From positions 6,944,001 through 7,008,000 of the forward strand of contig CAUJLY010000003.1 in assembly GCA_963281155.1 (NCBI GenBank): a stretch of 64,000 bases of DNA, in the 5' to 3' direction. Below the pieces are notes generated by a model. The model made no database searches. It was not told the DNA's origin and was given only the letters and a program-made list of their open reading frames with translations. Made by a program: the position numbers and the translations under genes. Shown here in pieces: positions 1 to 10,700 of the stretch (within the stretch, counting starts at the first letter, position 1; the number at the start of each line of letters is the position of its first letter). This stretch comes from Rhabditophanes sp. KR3021 (Eukaryota; Nematoda; Chromadorea; Rhabditida; Alloionematidae).

Positions 1-2906
1 CCAAAAGAATCAAAATAGACGAAATCAAAGCCGCCTTTCCCCACCAAGCTGAGTCGTCGATCCGTAAAAGATTAAAAGTATGCTCAGACTTCAAGAGATT
101 CGACCGCGGAAACGATCAAAATTACTGGGTTCTCCGTGACGACTTTAGATTGCCATCAAAAGAAGAGGTGATGGCGATGGTGACTCCTGAGATGTGTTGT
201 GTCCAGTATTCAATGTTAGCTGAGGAACAAAGACTTCAAGATGCTGGTTATAGGGTCAAGAACAATATGGTGGCGGAGAATAAGGACAATGACAGTGATG
301 ACGATGTTACTCTTGAGGATGAGCAAAAGTGCGCAGCCTGGAACACCACCAGGGCCTTTATTAACTTCCAAAAGGGAAAATGTCTGCTGGACAACACTGG
401 CATTGCTGACCCTACAGGAAAAGGCCTCGGATTTTCATTTGTCCGTGTGTCTGCCAAGCCTCCAAAAGAAGCGAAGAAGGAAGAGAATACGGGTCCTAAG
501 AAGTTGGTTACCGGAACAAACGCTGACCTAAGAAAACTTCCACTCAAGGAAGCGAAAATGATTTGCAAAGGGTATGGTTTGACGGATGAAGAGTTAGGAT
601 CTCTCTCAAGATGGGACATCATTGATGTGATCAGAACTTTCAGTACCAACAATGCTGCCAAGAAGACTGAGACTGGGGAGTTATCCAGATTCGCAAGAGG
701 AAATGTTCGTTTCAACTACGCCGACATGCAAGAAAAGTTTAAAGAGACTTGTCAGATCATTTGGAATAAGCAGTCCGAGATGTTGGCTGATGTTGAAGAA
801 TTGGCAACTGACAACGAGGAGTCTGGGGATGAAAGTGGTGCGGATGAAAATGAAAAGGAGTTGCAGGAAAGAGTGAATAATGGGGAGATCAGCAAGATGG
901 AAATGAAGAAGATTGAGTATGAAAGAGAAGAAAAAGAACGCTTAGAACTTCAACGTATGATCCACGGAAAGGATTTGATCAACAACGAAAAGGATGAGGA
1001 TGGCAAAAAGAAGAAAAAAGATAAGACTGATGATGAATGGTGTTCAAAAAAGTTAACTATTGTCAGGCTGTGCAAAGATGCCAATGGGAAGGAAATTAGG
1101 AGGACTGAAACGGTCTCGGATCCAGAAGTGATAAAAGTTTATATTGGCATCAAAACTAAAAAGGATAATCATTTCATCAAAATGTACGCCGAACAAGACG
1201 AAGACTTTAAGGAGGAAAAACGGCGGGAAAAGCGTCGCAATCAAGATGCCATTAGAAGAAAGAAGAATGCAGACAAGAAACCTCTTAAGGCCGAAGCTAA
1301 GCGACAAAAGATGGAAATCGAAAGAAAGCCAATTATCCCCAAAGCAATCCAACTTAAACTGACTTGCAGCAGTTGTGGTGAAACCGGACACATGAAGACA
1401 AACAAAGATTGCCCCAAATATTCGGAAAGATTAGCCATGAGAAGCAGTGAGGTCAAGATTGGAGATCTAGTCAGACCAATGGACTATGACATGATGGATG
1501 AAGATTCACAAATGTCGGGTAATGACTCCATTAAATTAGATGGCTTCAAAATGACAATCTCAAAGAGTATTGTTTCAAAAAATAATAAGCCCAAATTGAA
1601 GATGTCTATTCCGAAGTTATTTTTGTCAAAAGAAAAGCTCGGAGACTTGTCAAGACTCAATTCAGGGAGCTATTTGGATGATACTAATGATTCTCACTCT
1701 GAGATGACTGACTTTTCCGTTGATACTGATGGCAACCTAAATGATGGTGAAACGGATGAAGGGACATCAGTTAAAAGAGGACCTGGAAGGCCGCCCTTGA
1801 ATGCCACACTTTTGAAGAGAAAAGCTATGGGTGACACTGAATACTTGGTAAAGCGGCCAAAGAATGTTCATCGTCGAATAACTGATCCAAAAGTCAGCAT
1901 GGCCAAGATCTGGACCGAAATTTTCAACGACATCAAGACAATTGAGTTTTCGAATGATTTCAATAAACCAGTGAACGAAAAGAAAGTCGTGGACTATTAT
2001 AATGTGGTCAAAAACCCAATCGACTTACAAACTATCAAAAAGAAAATTGATAGCCATTTCTATGATTTACGAAGAACATTCCTCGAAGACTTCAAATTGC
2101 TGTACGATAACGCTGCCCTTTACAACGGAGCGGCTTCCGCAATAGCAATGACAGCCAAAAAGATGTACGACATGGCTGTTGAAAAGTGCCGTGAAGATGA
2201 CAATGAAAGAAGACTAATCGAGCTTGAAAAGCAAATTGACCCCTTACTAGATGAAAATGACATCGTTGGCTTCTCCTACATTCTAGGTGATGTTATCCAA
2301 AAGTGTAAATGCGTCCCTAAGTCAGCTGCTTTCCACGTCCCAGTAGATAGAAACAAGCATCCTGCTTATTATTGTATGATTTCAAATCCTATTCATTTGG
2401 GGATACTGGAACAAAATGTGGCTAAGAAAATGTATAATACAGTTGATCATTTTTTGGGTGATGTTCGATTGATGTATTCGAATAGTCAGGCTTTTAACGG
2501 AACAAGTCATGACTTGACGGCTAAGGCGATGGAGATAGTTCAGCATGCTTTGAAGGAAATGAGGCAGAAACAAGCTTCGTTGCAAGAACTCGAGACTAAC
2601 ATTAGAAATCAATTGTTCAAGGAAGGTAAAGTGATACCGGAATCATCCTTCTTTGTATCTCAACAACACGAAGAATTACTCAAGGAAACGAACCGGATTG
2701 CTTCCGCTTCTTCAATCAAAATGAGTGCCGGGGAATTTGCGGATATAAGCTCGGCTGAGGAGAGCAATATGAGTATGGAAGGAATCAGTTTCGGAAACTC
2801 TCCTGACCTCGGGGACCAAACATCCCCAATGGCTACAACCTTCTCATCTCACCAACTGCACGAAGACTTAGCTCTCAGTGATAGTGACGATGATGATAGT
2901 GACTGA
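1..2906 (+). CDS. TAF1: TAF1, TFIID subunit 1 (5' partial)
   Basis: The largest TFIID subunit, a nuclear scaffold that helps place RNA polymerase II at promoters. The frame is open from base 3 to the TGA at 2904-2906 (967 codons, no intron), so only the C-terminal half is here. Visible in order: the end of the conserved DUF3591 region (LKEAKMICKGYGL, WNTTRAFI, KGKCLL), a CCHC zinc knuckle (CSSCGETGH, about residue 455), an AT-hook-like KRGPGRPP (1773-1796), the conserved VHRRITDP, and two bromodomains (about residues 635-735 and 753-853) with the YYNVVKNPIDL and YYCMISNPIHL acetyl-lysine pocket segments. The tail is acidic and ends SDSDDDDSD, as in animal TAF1. The absence of introns over 2.9 kb is notable because neighbouring genes carry many short ones. 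Identity is certain at family level. Confidence 0.97.
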   Translation, partial: KRIKIDEIKAAFPHQAESSIRKRLKVCSDFKRFDRGNDQNYWVLRDDFRLPSKEEVMAMVTPEMCCVQYSMLAEEQRLQDAGYRVKNNMVAENKDNDSDDDVTLEDEQKCAAWNTTRAFINFQKGKCLLDNTGIADPTGKGLGFSFVRVSAKPPKEAKKEENTGPKKLVTGTNADLRKLPLKEAKMICKGYGLTDEELGSLSRWDIIDVIRTFSTNNAAKKTETGELSRFARGNVRFNYADMQEKFKETCQIIWNKQSEMLADVEELATDNEESGDESGADENEKELQERVNNGEISKMEMKKIEYEREEKERLELQRMIHGKDLINNEKDEDGKKKKKDKTDDEWCSKKLTIVRLCKDANGKEIRRTETVSDPEVIKVYIGIKTKKDNHFIKMYAEQDEDFKEEKRREKRRNQDAIRRKKNADKKPLKAEAKRQKMEIERKPIIPKAIQLKLTCSSCGETGHMKTNKDCPKYSERLAMRSSEVKIGDLVRPMDYDMMDEDSQMSGNDSIKLDGFKMTISKSIVSKNNKPKLKMSIPKLFLSKEKLGDLSRLNSGSYLDDTNDSHSEMTDFSVDTDGNLNDGETDEGTSVKRGPGRPPLNATLLKRKAMGDTEYLVKRPKNVHRRITDPKVSMAKIWTEIFNDIKTIEFSNDFNKPVNEKKVVDYYNVVKNPIDLQTIKKKIDSHFYDLRRTFLEDFKLLYDNAALYNGAASAIAMTAKKMYDMAVEKCREDDNERRLIELEKQIDPLLDENDIVGFSYILGDVIQKCKCVPKSAAFHVPVDRNKHPAYYCMISNPIHLGILEQNVAKKMYNTVDHFLGDVRLMYSNSQAFNGTSHDLTAKAMEIVQHALKEMRQKQASLQELETNIRNQLFKEGKVIPESSFFVSQQHEELLKETNRIASASSIKMSAGEFADISSAEESNMSMEGISFGNSPDLGDQTSPMATTFSSHQLHEDLALSDSDDDDSD

Positions 2907-2986
2907 AGAAATGGTTTTATTTATGTTCTTTTAAATTATTTATGTTGTATAATAGTAATAGTATCTTTATGATTTTTATGGTTATA

Positions 2987-2992
2987 ATAAAA
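2987..2992 (+). other. Poly(A) signal of TAF1
   Basis: AATAAA lies 81 bases after the TAF1 stop codon and about 90 bases before the next start codon on the same strand. It is the obvious polyadenylation hexamer for TAF1. The tight spacing means the next gene has at most a very short promoter. Confidence 0.6.
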
Positions 2993-3080
2993 GTATCTGT
3001 ACAAATAGTTTGTTTTCCAAAGTTGTAAAATTGTTGCCTTTAAAAGAAAGAAAATCACTAGTTTAAAAACAGTAGTTATT

Positions 3081-3589
3081 ATGTTTATTAAATGTTTAAT
3101 TTTGGTTTGTTTGATCAAATGTGCTGTTGGCGCTAAGGTGTATTGCTCGGAAACTACAAATCAAATAGTTTGTGATGTTCAGTTTGATAATTTGCTGAAA
3201 GATAAATTGTTTAATAGTTTGAGCTCGCCAACGAAAGACCAAATCACGTCATTATTTAGCAATTCTACTTTAAGTGATGATCAAAAGAAATGTAGTGTGG
3301 AACAAGTGTTAAGTCTTGGAAAAAGAAGCGAAGACTTGGTAAGCCATTTGTTTTTGTTTCTATTATAAGTGTTTAGGGAAGCAAGGTATTTCCATTTCAA
3401 TTTCGGACAGATGGCGATTGGGACTATTGGCTCGCAGATAACAATGAGAAAAGAAAAGCTTTTAATAAGAATTTGGCTACTGGGAAGTTTGATCTGCTAA
3501 TGGGTGATACTGACAATGATGATTGGGTTTTGGACTTGTGGGACCGATACAATAGTAAACCATTCTTTGATGACACTCTTTATATTTAA
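3081..3589 (+). CDS. Small secreted protein of unknown family
   Basis: Two exons, 3081-3338 and 3377-3589, separated by a 38-bp intron (TTG|GTAAGC ... TTTAG|GGA, phase 0) give 156 residues. The N-terminus MFIKCLILVCLIKCAVGA is a clear signal peptide. The mature part begins KVYCSE, carries a few cysteines near the start, then a lysine/serine-rich stretch and a C-terminal region with several tryptophans and aspartates (GDWDYWLADN, DWVLDLWDRY). I recognise no domain. The start is the first ATG of the frame. It lies 174 bp downstream of TAF1 on the same strand, but nothing shows co-transcription. The second exon is too short to be obvious alone; the joined frame ends cleanly at TAA with AATAAA-like sequence straight after it. 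Confidence 0.7.
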
Positions 3590-3900
3590 ATAAACTTAAG
3601 TTATTAGATTGGATTTGTATGCAAAACATATTTAATAACTTATTTTGTTATGTTCCACTAAAATTAAGTCGCGATCAGTTATTTGGGATCCACAATAAAG
3701 GCTGATTTCAAATTTATTTATGTGTAGACCTCTTAGTTGTCAAAATCTTCTTTTAAACAAATTTAAAGTCATCTGATAATCACGAAACGAAAAGGATTGG
3801 GACTAAGTTTCCTGCCATACTGATCACAATACTGTTAGTCTGAGGTTATCAGAATAAGCTAAACTGTAAAAAACTTATCTCATATTCGTGCCTATCTTCA
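3590..3900. other. Intergenic, AT-rich
   Basis: Sits between the secreted orphan and the RING-CH gene. I see no reading frame worth calling. The overlapping TTTAAATAAAC at the upstream stop codon could serve as the poly(A) signal. It should contain the promoter and first exon, if any, of the RING-CH gene. Confidence 0.5.
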
Positions 3901-3904
3901 GTAA

Positions 3905-4537
3905 AATGGTGCCCTACCTCAATCTACCTATCTTCACAATGATAGACGTCTTCTATGGAGTAAACACAATGGGGAATCGGGAAAGATGGGTTTGATGATT
4001 TTGCGAAATTGCACACACCTTCTACTTATCAATGCAAGATATGCTTCACTGGCGATGAAATGAATTCGGAATTTGGTGGGTGGATGGCTCCTTGCTTATG
4101 TAAAGGATCAATTAAAGTAGTCCATACGGGGTGCTTTAATAAATGGTTGTCATATGCCTCGTATCAAAATCAAAATGCTTGTTCGGCATGCAAGTAAGTT
4201 TCATATGTAAGAAGACTTTCATTCCTTTTGCTTTAGATTCACCTACAAAAGGGAATACCAAGTCAAGAGATTTAGTGAGTGGAGTCTGCCCAAAGTTCGT
4301 CCCACTATTATTGAAGTAGGAGAGTTCATGTTGGACGTTTGCTGTTCAATCAAGCTATACAGAGATACCGTGGATTTGTTTACAGGGCGAAAGACGATCA
4401 TTAAGTATATTTTGAGTCTCTTTTTGTACCGAATGTTTGTCATTTCTCCAAGTAGACTCAGCTATTACTTAGCCTTGGTTAGGAACTTAGCTGGGTCAGT
4501 ACTGGAATTGACGTTAATGAATGCCCAGGAAGTTTGA
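3905..4537 (+). CDS. RING-CH (MARCH-type) E3 ubiquitin ligase, 5' end unclear
   Basis: MARCH-family ligases are membrane-embedded E3 enzymes that ubiquitinate membrane proteins. The RING-CH domain is complete in the exon ending at 4193: CKIC, then CLCKGS, HTGCFNKWL and CSAC, giving the C4HC3 spacing. A 43-bp intron (TGCAA|GTAAGT ... CTTTAG|A, 4194-4236, phase 2) leads to KFTYKREYQVK and SEWSLPKV, matching the region after the RING in MARCH2/3/8 proteins, followed by hydrophobic stretches and a TGA at 4535-4537. The 5' end is a problem: the RING frame has no ATG, with a TAA at 3961-3963. An ATG at 3905 opens a frame (MVPYLNLPIF...) that would need a one-base shift near 3970 to join. It may be a damaged gene, an unseen upstream exon or a base error. 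Length, about 180 residues, is short for the family. Confidence 0.7.
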
Positions 4538-5135
4538 TTTGTTCTGGGGGACGGAATTGAACGGTAAACATTTACAGAGTTCTGAAATGCCGATACCGAT
4601 GACATCCCGAGTACAACCATTAAGATGTGGTAATTTGCATGTGCACAATTCAAATATGTTTGTTTACCTATATTATCTAATGTATATTATGCCTTTTAAT
4701 AAATTTTTTTTGAATCTTCTGTCTATTCAATAAATACAACTAAAGACAACTTAGTAAAATGAACAATATATCCTTTAAACTTTAAATGACATCAATTAGT
4801 TGTTTGTTAATAAATATAATTTATTTTAAGCATTTTATTTTGCCTATTTACAAATGTTTTTTATTTTATGAATAAATGATTTTTTGACCACGATACAAAT
4901 GTTTAAGAGATCAGAGTTTAACATAAATAGATATTGTAAAACCTCATTTTAGACTAATAAAAAATGTTTATTGATAGCATCTTAGTCAGTGCAATAATAA
5001 AAAGAGTTTTATTTGCTGAACCTTGATTTATGTCCTTATTCAATGAATGGTAATGATTTTTTTACTGAATTCCGAAATGTTTATTAAAGGATATAGTAAA
5101 TACTATTAAAAAAGAAATAATAAAGGATTTGAAAG
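4538..5135. other. Intergenic, AT-rich
   Basis: The 3' flanks of two convergent genes (RING-CH on plus, membrane orphan on minus). Several AATAAA/TTTATT hexamers occur, for example around 4695 and 4730 for the plus-strand gene. No coding potential seen. Confidence 0.5.
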
Positions 5136-5412
5136 CTACTTCTTAGCTTTGATGACAACTTCGTTATCGAGAGTAGCTCTAACATATTGCAAGTTTCTTC
5201 CGAATTGAGCTCCACGTTTAGAAGCGACCTGGAATAGATAATTTAATGGTTGTTTCAATGGAACTTACTCTTTCAAATTGAGTTAAATCGTCATTCTTGA
5301 GAATAAGACAGAAATTGAAGAGAACCGAAAGAACAGCAAGAGCAACTAGGAAAATAGCTGAGACTACAAGAACTCCAGCATAGTCTAAGGCAGTAAATTC
5401 TTGAAGAGGCAT
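5136..5412 (-). CDS. Small single-pass membrane protein, unknown
   Basis: Two exons on the minus strand, 5412-5269 and 5228-5136, with a 40-bp intron (AGA|GTAAGT ... TCCAG|GTC, phase 0), encode 78 residues. One hydrophobic helix spans about residues 13-37 (AGVLVVSAIFLVALAVLSVL). It follows a short acidic N-terminus MPLQEFTALDY. The C-terminal half is soluble and basic at its end (VVIKAKK, ending in a dilysine-like KK). There is no signal peptide. I do not recognise the family; a small membrane-complex subunit or a dilysine-retained ER protein are possibilities, neither shown. The splice sites, clean phase and good codon use argue that it is real. Confidence 0.65.
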
Positions 5413-6588
5413 AATTAGAACTAAAAAGTAAAAGATTAGTAGAAGTTAAAAAATTGACGCAGGACGATTTGTGAACAGGCAAATGAATAGTATCGAAGTG
5501 ATGTCCTCCTCTTCCACATAAATACTAATATTATTATCAAAGTATTGTATCAAAAACATAGACCAACGAAATTACAACAACCATCTTTGTGTTGATACGA
5601 TACATATAAATATATAAAATGTGATATTTTGAATGTATATGATATAAAATTTTAGCGATTTTGTCGTCAATGGTGCTCAATAGACATACATTACTTTAAC
5701 AATTATCAACCATTTCAATATACGCTACTAGGCAAAGCAATACCATCAAAATGGAAATAAAAAAACTGGTTAGGAAAGGTTGATTCATGTGCTGGGGGTG
5801 AAGAATCGTTAACGTTGAAAATAATGACGAATTTAGAAAAAGGGTTGTCGATGCCTTTCGTTATGACTTTGATCTTCGTCTAAAAGCAATTATACTGCGT
5901 ATAAGACGCATATTGATACATAGAAATAAAAAATTTGTTGGTGATTTATCAATGATATTTACATGTAAGAAGTTTATTTTTAGATTACACCATTAAAATT
6001 AAATCATATGTATATGACTTCTTTATTACAATTTATCGACAAGGACTGAATGTGTTATTATTTCCGGTGAATATTGAACGTTGTTATTATTTTTTGTTAT
6101 TAAATAATATCAAAATATGCATGCGTCGTGTAATACGCGTAAACTTTAAACAAAACAAAATTAATATAAATAAAAAAAATACACAGGATATAGAAAAAAG
6201 TTTATTGAAGGTAGAAAATATTTTAATATGAATATATTATCAAGTTAAAGATCAGTTGTATGGAGAAACGAGAAGGATATACCCAACATTAGACGTAATA
6301 ATGAAGGGCATAAGAATATGAAAGTCTCCAATTGTTGTACCCATAGAAAAATGCATGGGTTTTCCTAGTTAAAGAAATATCATAACAAGCTTGTCTAGAT
6401 ACAAAAACAATGCACCGTTTTCACAAACCATGCGAAGAATGCAATGTGACTTGCTTCTAAAATTATGGTTTAAATACCTTTTTTAGCGAACTAAAATTTA
6501 CTAAATTAAATTCAAATTTTAACAACATGTAAGCAGTTTAAATCACTTAAACAGAGGATCATTTTTCTAAGAAAACAAATCGGTCACC
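5413..6588. other. Intergenic between divergent genes
   Basis: Upstream of both the minus-strand membrane orphan and the plus-strand arginine kinase, so it should hold both promoters. A stretch of about 65 open codons without a start lies near 5800-5998 on plus (includes RKRVVDAFRYDFDLRLKA). It could be an exon or a fragment, but I found no convincing splice partners. Confidence 0.4.
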
Positions 6589-7205
6589 ATGTCTTCTTCG
6601 GCCTTCTTTAATCTCTTCAATCAACAAATCGTTCAGCTTGTAGGAGCAGCTACTGCTGTATATATTCTCGACTCTAACCACTACGCCGACGCCAAGACCA
6701 ACAAGGACACGAAAGGATCTAAGTCGGCCAAATCAGCCGTCGATCCTGCGGTTCTCAAGCAAATCGAAGAAGCTTACAAAAAGCTCAATGGTCCAGAAGG
6801 AAAAAATTGTCACTCGCTTTTAAAAAAGCACTTGACTAAGGAGACAATGGATCATCTTAAGGTAAGAAATGTGCGTTTTATTTAAATTATTCAAATTTTA
6901 GAACAAAAAACCGCTCTTGGAGCTACTCTTTTCGATTGTATTTCTTCTGGAGTCCACAATCTTGATTCTTCTGTTGGAGTTTATGCTCCAGATGTCGAAT
7001 CCTACACAACCTTTGGAGAGTTGTTTAACAAGATTATCAAGGAATACCACGGAATTGATCCAACAAGCAAAAGCAGTCTTAAAATCTGATATGGATGTTT
7101 CCAAGTGCGGTGACTTCAAACCACTTGATCCAGAAGGAAAGTACATCAAGTCTACTAGAATTAGGTGGGGGTAACGCTCCAAATCCGCGGAGCTGACGAT
7201 GAACA
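6589..7205 (+). CDS. Arginine kinase with N-terminal hydrophobic extension (3' lost in gap)
   Basis: Arginine kinase buffers ATP by reversibly phosphorylating arginine. Exon 1 (6589-6858) holds an unusual 50-residue extension, including IVQLVGAATAVYIL, before the usual start SAVDPAVLKQIEEAYKKL and SLLKKHLTKETMDHLK. A 42-bp intron (AAG|GTAAGA ... TTTTAG|AAC) leads to KKTALGATLFDCI, VGVYAPDVESY, IIKEYHG, CGDFKPLDPEGKYIKSTRIR. Reading on needs two single-base corrections, one in an A-run just after the acceptor (near 6903-6911) and one in AAAA near 7080. After STRIR the sequence jumps to LQIRGADDEH, which resembles a position far downstream in the family (LQVRGTRGEH), then N. About 190 residues are missing. 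An assembly fault near the gap is more likely than a pseudogene. The extension suggests membrane or organelle targeting. Confidence 0.85.
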
Positions 7206-7705
7206 NNNNNNNNNNNNNNNNNNNNNNNNNNNNNNNNNNNNNNNNNNNNNNNNNNNNNNNNNNNNNNNNNNNNNNNNNNNNNNNNNNNNNNNNNNNNNNN
7301 NNNNNNNNNNNNNNNNNNNNNNNNNNNNNNNNNNNNNNNNNNNNNNNNNNNNNNNNNNNNNNNNNNNNNNNNNNNNNNNNNNNNNNNNNNNNNNNNNNNN
7401 NNNNNNNNNNNNNNNNNNNNNNNNNNNNNNNNNNNNNNNNNNNNNNNNNNNNNNNNNNNNNNNNNNNNNNNNNNNNNNNNNNNNNNNNNNNNNNNNNNNN
7501 NNNNNNNNNNNNNNNNNNNNNNNNNNNNNNNNNNNNNNNNNNNNNNNNNNNNNNNNNNNNNNNNNNNNNNNNNNNNNNNNNNNNNNNNNNNNNNNNNNNN
7601 NNNNNNNNNNNNNNNNNNNNNNNNNNNNNNNNNNNNNNNNNNNNNNNNNNNNNNNNNNNNNNNNNNNNNNNNNNNNNNNNNNNNNNNNNNNNNNNNNNNN
7701 NNNNN
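7206..7705. other. Assembly gap, exactly 500 N
   Basis: A placeholder gap of round size, so the true distance is unknown. It truncates the arginine kinase and lies on the 3' side of the FOXO gene, whose last exons are missing. All reading frames that run through it are artefacts. Confidence 0.99.
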
Positions 7706-10700
7706 GACACTGGTCAAAAGAGTGGTCCATAGTCACGGGACATTAATGAAAGCTTGGCAAAACATTCAAAGTGTAACTAGAGTCCGATACATGCACACAC
7801 ATCATTTTATATACACAAAACCATGCGGTTTCATAATACACAAAACAAACCAAAAATAACTTCGAAATATACATACTCAAAATACCCTAAAACTTCACTT
7901 TTTAAATTCAAATTATTTGGTCAATTAAGCGAGTACAAATTAATAGGAACTACATAACACAACCACGCTAAACTTATACCCAAAGGAAAAAGTAGCTTTA
8001 ATATTTAATGATGGTGGTAAGTTCATGAATAACTTTAAAATATTTTTACATACATTTTTAATGGTGAGAAAAGTTGTTAAGAGAGACGGATTTTGGGATT
8101 ATTTTCAAAAAGAACTACTTATAAGGTTTGGATCGGTTAAAGGTTGCTAAATTATAATTAAAAGAGACTAGGCAAGATGTTTTTTAAATGAAACACTTGG
8201 CACAAATAATAATCCCAGGATCCTTTTAAGGCCAATAATGGTAAACGTCTTTTCTCACCAGCTAAAAGGCAAATCTTCTTTTGACTGTTTTTGGGAAATG
8301 TTGATACAGGATGATTATAATTAATAAAAAAAAGAAAGCTATTTATATTCTTTAGCTCAAGTATTAATATAAATATATATGCGTAACAAAACACATGAAT
8401 TCACTCGCTCCCATATGGCTTTTGCTTTTTTTATATAAATAATATATTTAAACATAAAAAAAAGAGTCTAGATACAAAAAAAATGAATTTTCTAGACTTT
8501 TTAAGTATATGGTCACATCTAAAAACCACACCCTTTAAATATTATTTTTGATAAGGTCCCAAGTCATATGGACAGTCAAAAAAAAAGTTTGATTTTGAAA
8601 TAAAAAAGACCTGCAATATACAAGTTTGCAAAGAAAGCATTTTTTAATTTGATAAGAATAAAAAAGTAGGTATTGCCGACCAAGTCAGGAGACCTTTTGA
8701 TTTTTTGCTAATAAAAAAGCAAGTAAAGACAGATCAGTAAAATATCATTTTTTATATATTTCGAACACAGATATATAATCCCTTCCTCTTTCAACAAATA
8801 TAAAGAGAACGGTGAAAAGGTGGGTGCGTGTGTATTATATTTAATTGATTTTTGTACAATTTTAAAGGATGACAATGAAGAAAAGGAATATTCAAATCTA
8901 CCTTTATAATATTATTAAGTTTACTTTACTTATCAAAAGAACATTTTTGGAAGGATCACCAGGTACCTTTCTTTTTATTCAAAATAATTAATTTTTAGGT
9001 AAAAGTGTATACAATAAACATTTTTCAACCACAATATTGTAAACATCAATTTTTATTTGAATGTGTAACTGACAAAAAGAATTTATTGATAACTGACAAT
9101 ATATAACACAAAAAACCTAATACTCTTGTTCTCTTTTTTGTGTCCATTTTTTGAAATAAACAAAGAGCGGTGTGTGACGCGTGCTACATCGTGCCCTGGA
9201 GGGGTAGTTTGGAAGAAGAAAGGGATAACAAAAAAAGTTATTTAAATTAGTGCGCAGTCTTGTGATAAGGCAAAAGACAGGGGTCCGCAAAAATAAAGAA
9301 GACACATACATTGCGATGTAGCAACTTTTTGTTTGATATCTATCGCCCATGTCCAAAAAAGCCTTCTTCCCTTATCAATCAAATAGAAGAACCACGTGAC
9401 GCAATTAAATGCACATATCATATCCTCCAAACAAAACAAATAAACATCTCCCTCTCAATACAAACTAAAAGCTGTCTTCTTTATCACAAAAAGAAACTTG
9501 AAATCAGCTGTTCTCAATTTGAAAGTTAAAAAGATCAGCAAAAAAAGATTATAATCGCCTTGGATCCTTTTTAATTACACTTCAAAGTGATAATATCTCT
9601 ACAACATTTTTGCACATTTGAAATTATTTTTTCGACCTTATCAAACTTGAACACTATTTGTTGTTATTATTATTTATGGGTAAAGGAAGGAACTACAGTA
9701 AATAAAATATTTGATTTCCTTTTACGGTTAATCTTCAGGTGATGACACAGCTTCAAAGAAGCATAAAAAAGTGTTGTGGCCTCAGAAAATAAATAAAACG
9801 TAATCAAAAAGGAAAAGGTAAATTTTTAAAATATTCAGGAAGTCTACTACGCTTGTTGACTAATATAAACTAAGCTCAATAATTCATTACCACACGTGTA
9901 TGGCTAATTGTATGACAATAGAAGACAGCGCTCCACCATACTTACAATAGTAATAAGAGTCAAAATTGGTTCATTTGAAATGAATAATTTCCACCCGCTC
10001 CGTCCCTGTGACAGGACCACACCAAACTCTCAAGCAAGGTTCTCAATATATAAATAAAATATCTCTTATTGTTAAGAGCGAGAATGGCACCGACCAAAAA
10101 ATGATGGCACGTGATATGGCGTGTCTTTTTAATGGCGCTTTCAACCCCCATTAGTATACTTTTTTGTTCCGCCAATTTTCTATATCACCTAGTACTTCCC
10201 AATTTATCCTCAATCTATCCATTAGAGGATCCCACAACTAATGCCCAAATGCAACCACCACCAACACAAAAATCTTCACTATACACTTTCACAAACCTAT
10301 TATCTACTTAATTGAAGGTACTCAAAAAAATAAATTTCTTTCCCAAAACATATACTTATTCTTGTTGATGGAACAACATTTTTTGTGATAAAAATTATTA
10401 ATAATAAACTGATAAAAAAGGAAATCCTTTTTTGATGTAAAAGGGGAAAGCTGATAAAAATATAATATTCTCGCTAACAGTTTAATATCCTTATTAACTA
10501 GCAAAATATTTACAAATACATTTTTTATATTCATTCAACACTTTTGTTTACAAGGGTCATCAAAAAGGGGAGAAGGTTGTGAATCAGCAGATGGAAATGA
10601 TATATAATGGTGACATCTCTCTCTTTGTCTTTGCAACAACACATGAAACAAGGGGCTTGGGCAGAGTCTTTTTTTAATCAACAAGGAACTATTAATAAAC

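Noticed and set aside
6898..7746. Long reading frames on both strands running through the N block
   Set aside because: They consist of undetermined bases and are artefacts of the gap.
10544..10551. TTGTTTAC, a FOXO/DAF-16 binding motif in the FOXO region (also 21002-21009)
   Set aside because: An 8-mer of this composition is expected by chance in many kilobases of AT-rich DNA; no clustering.
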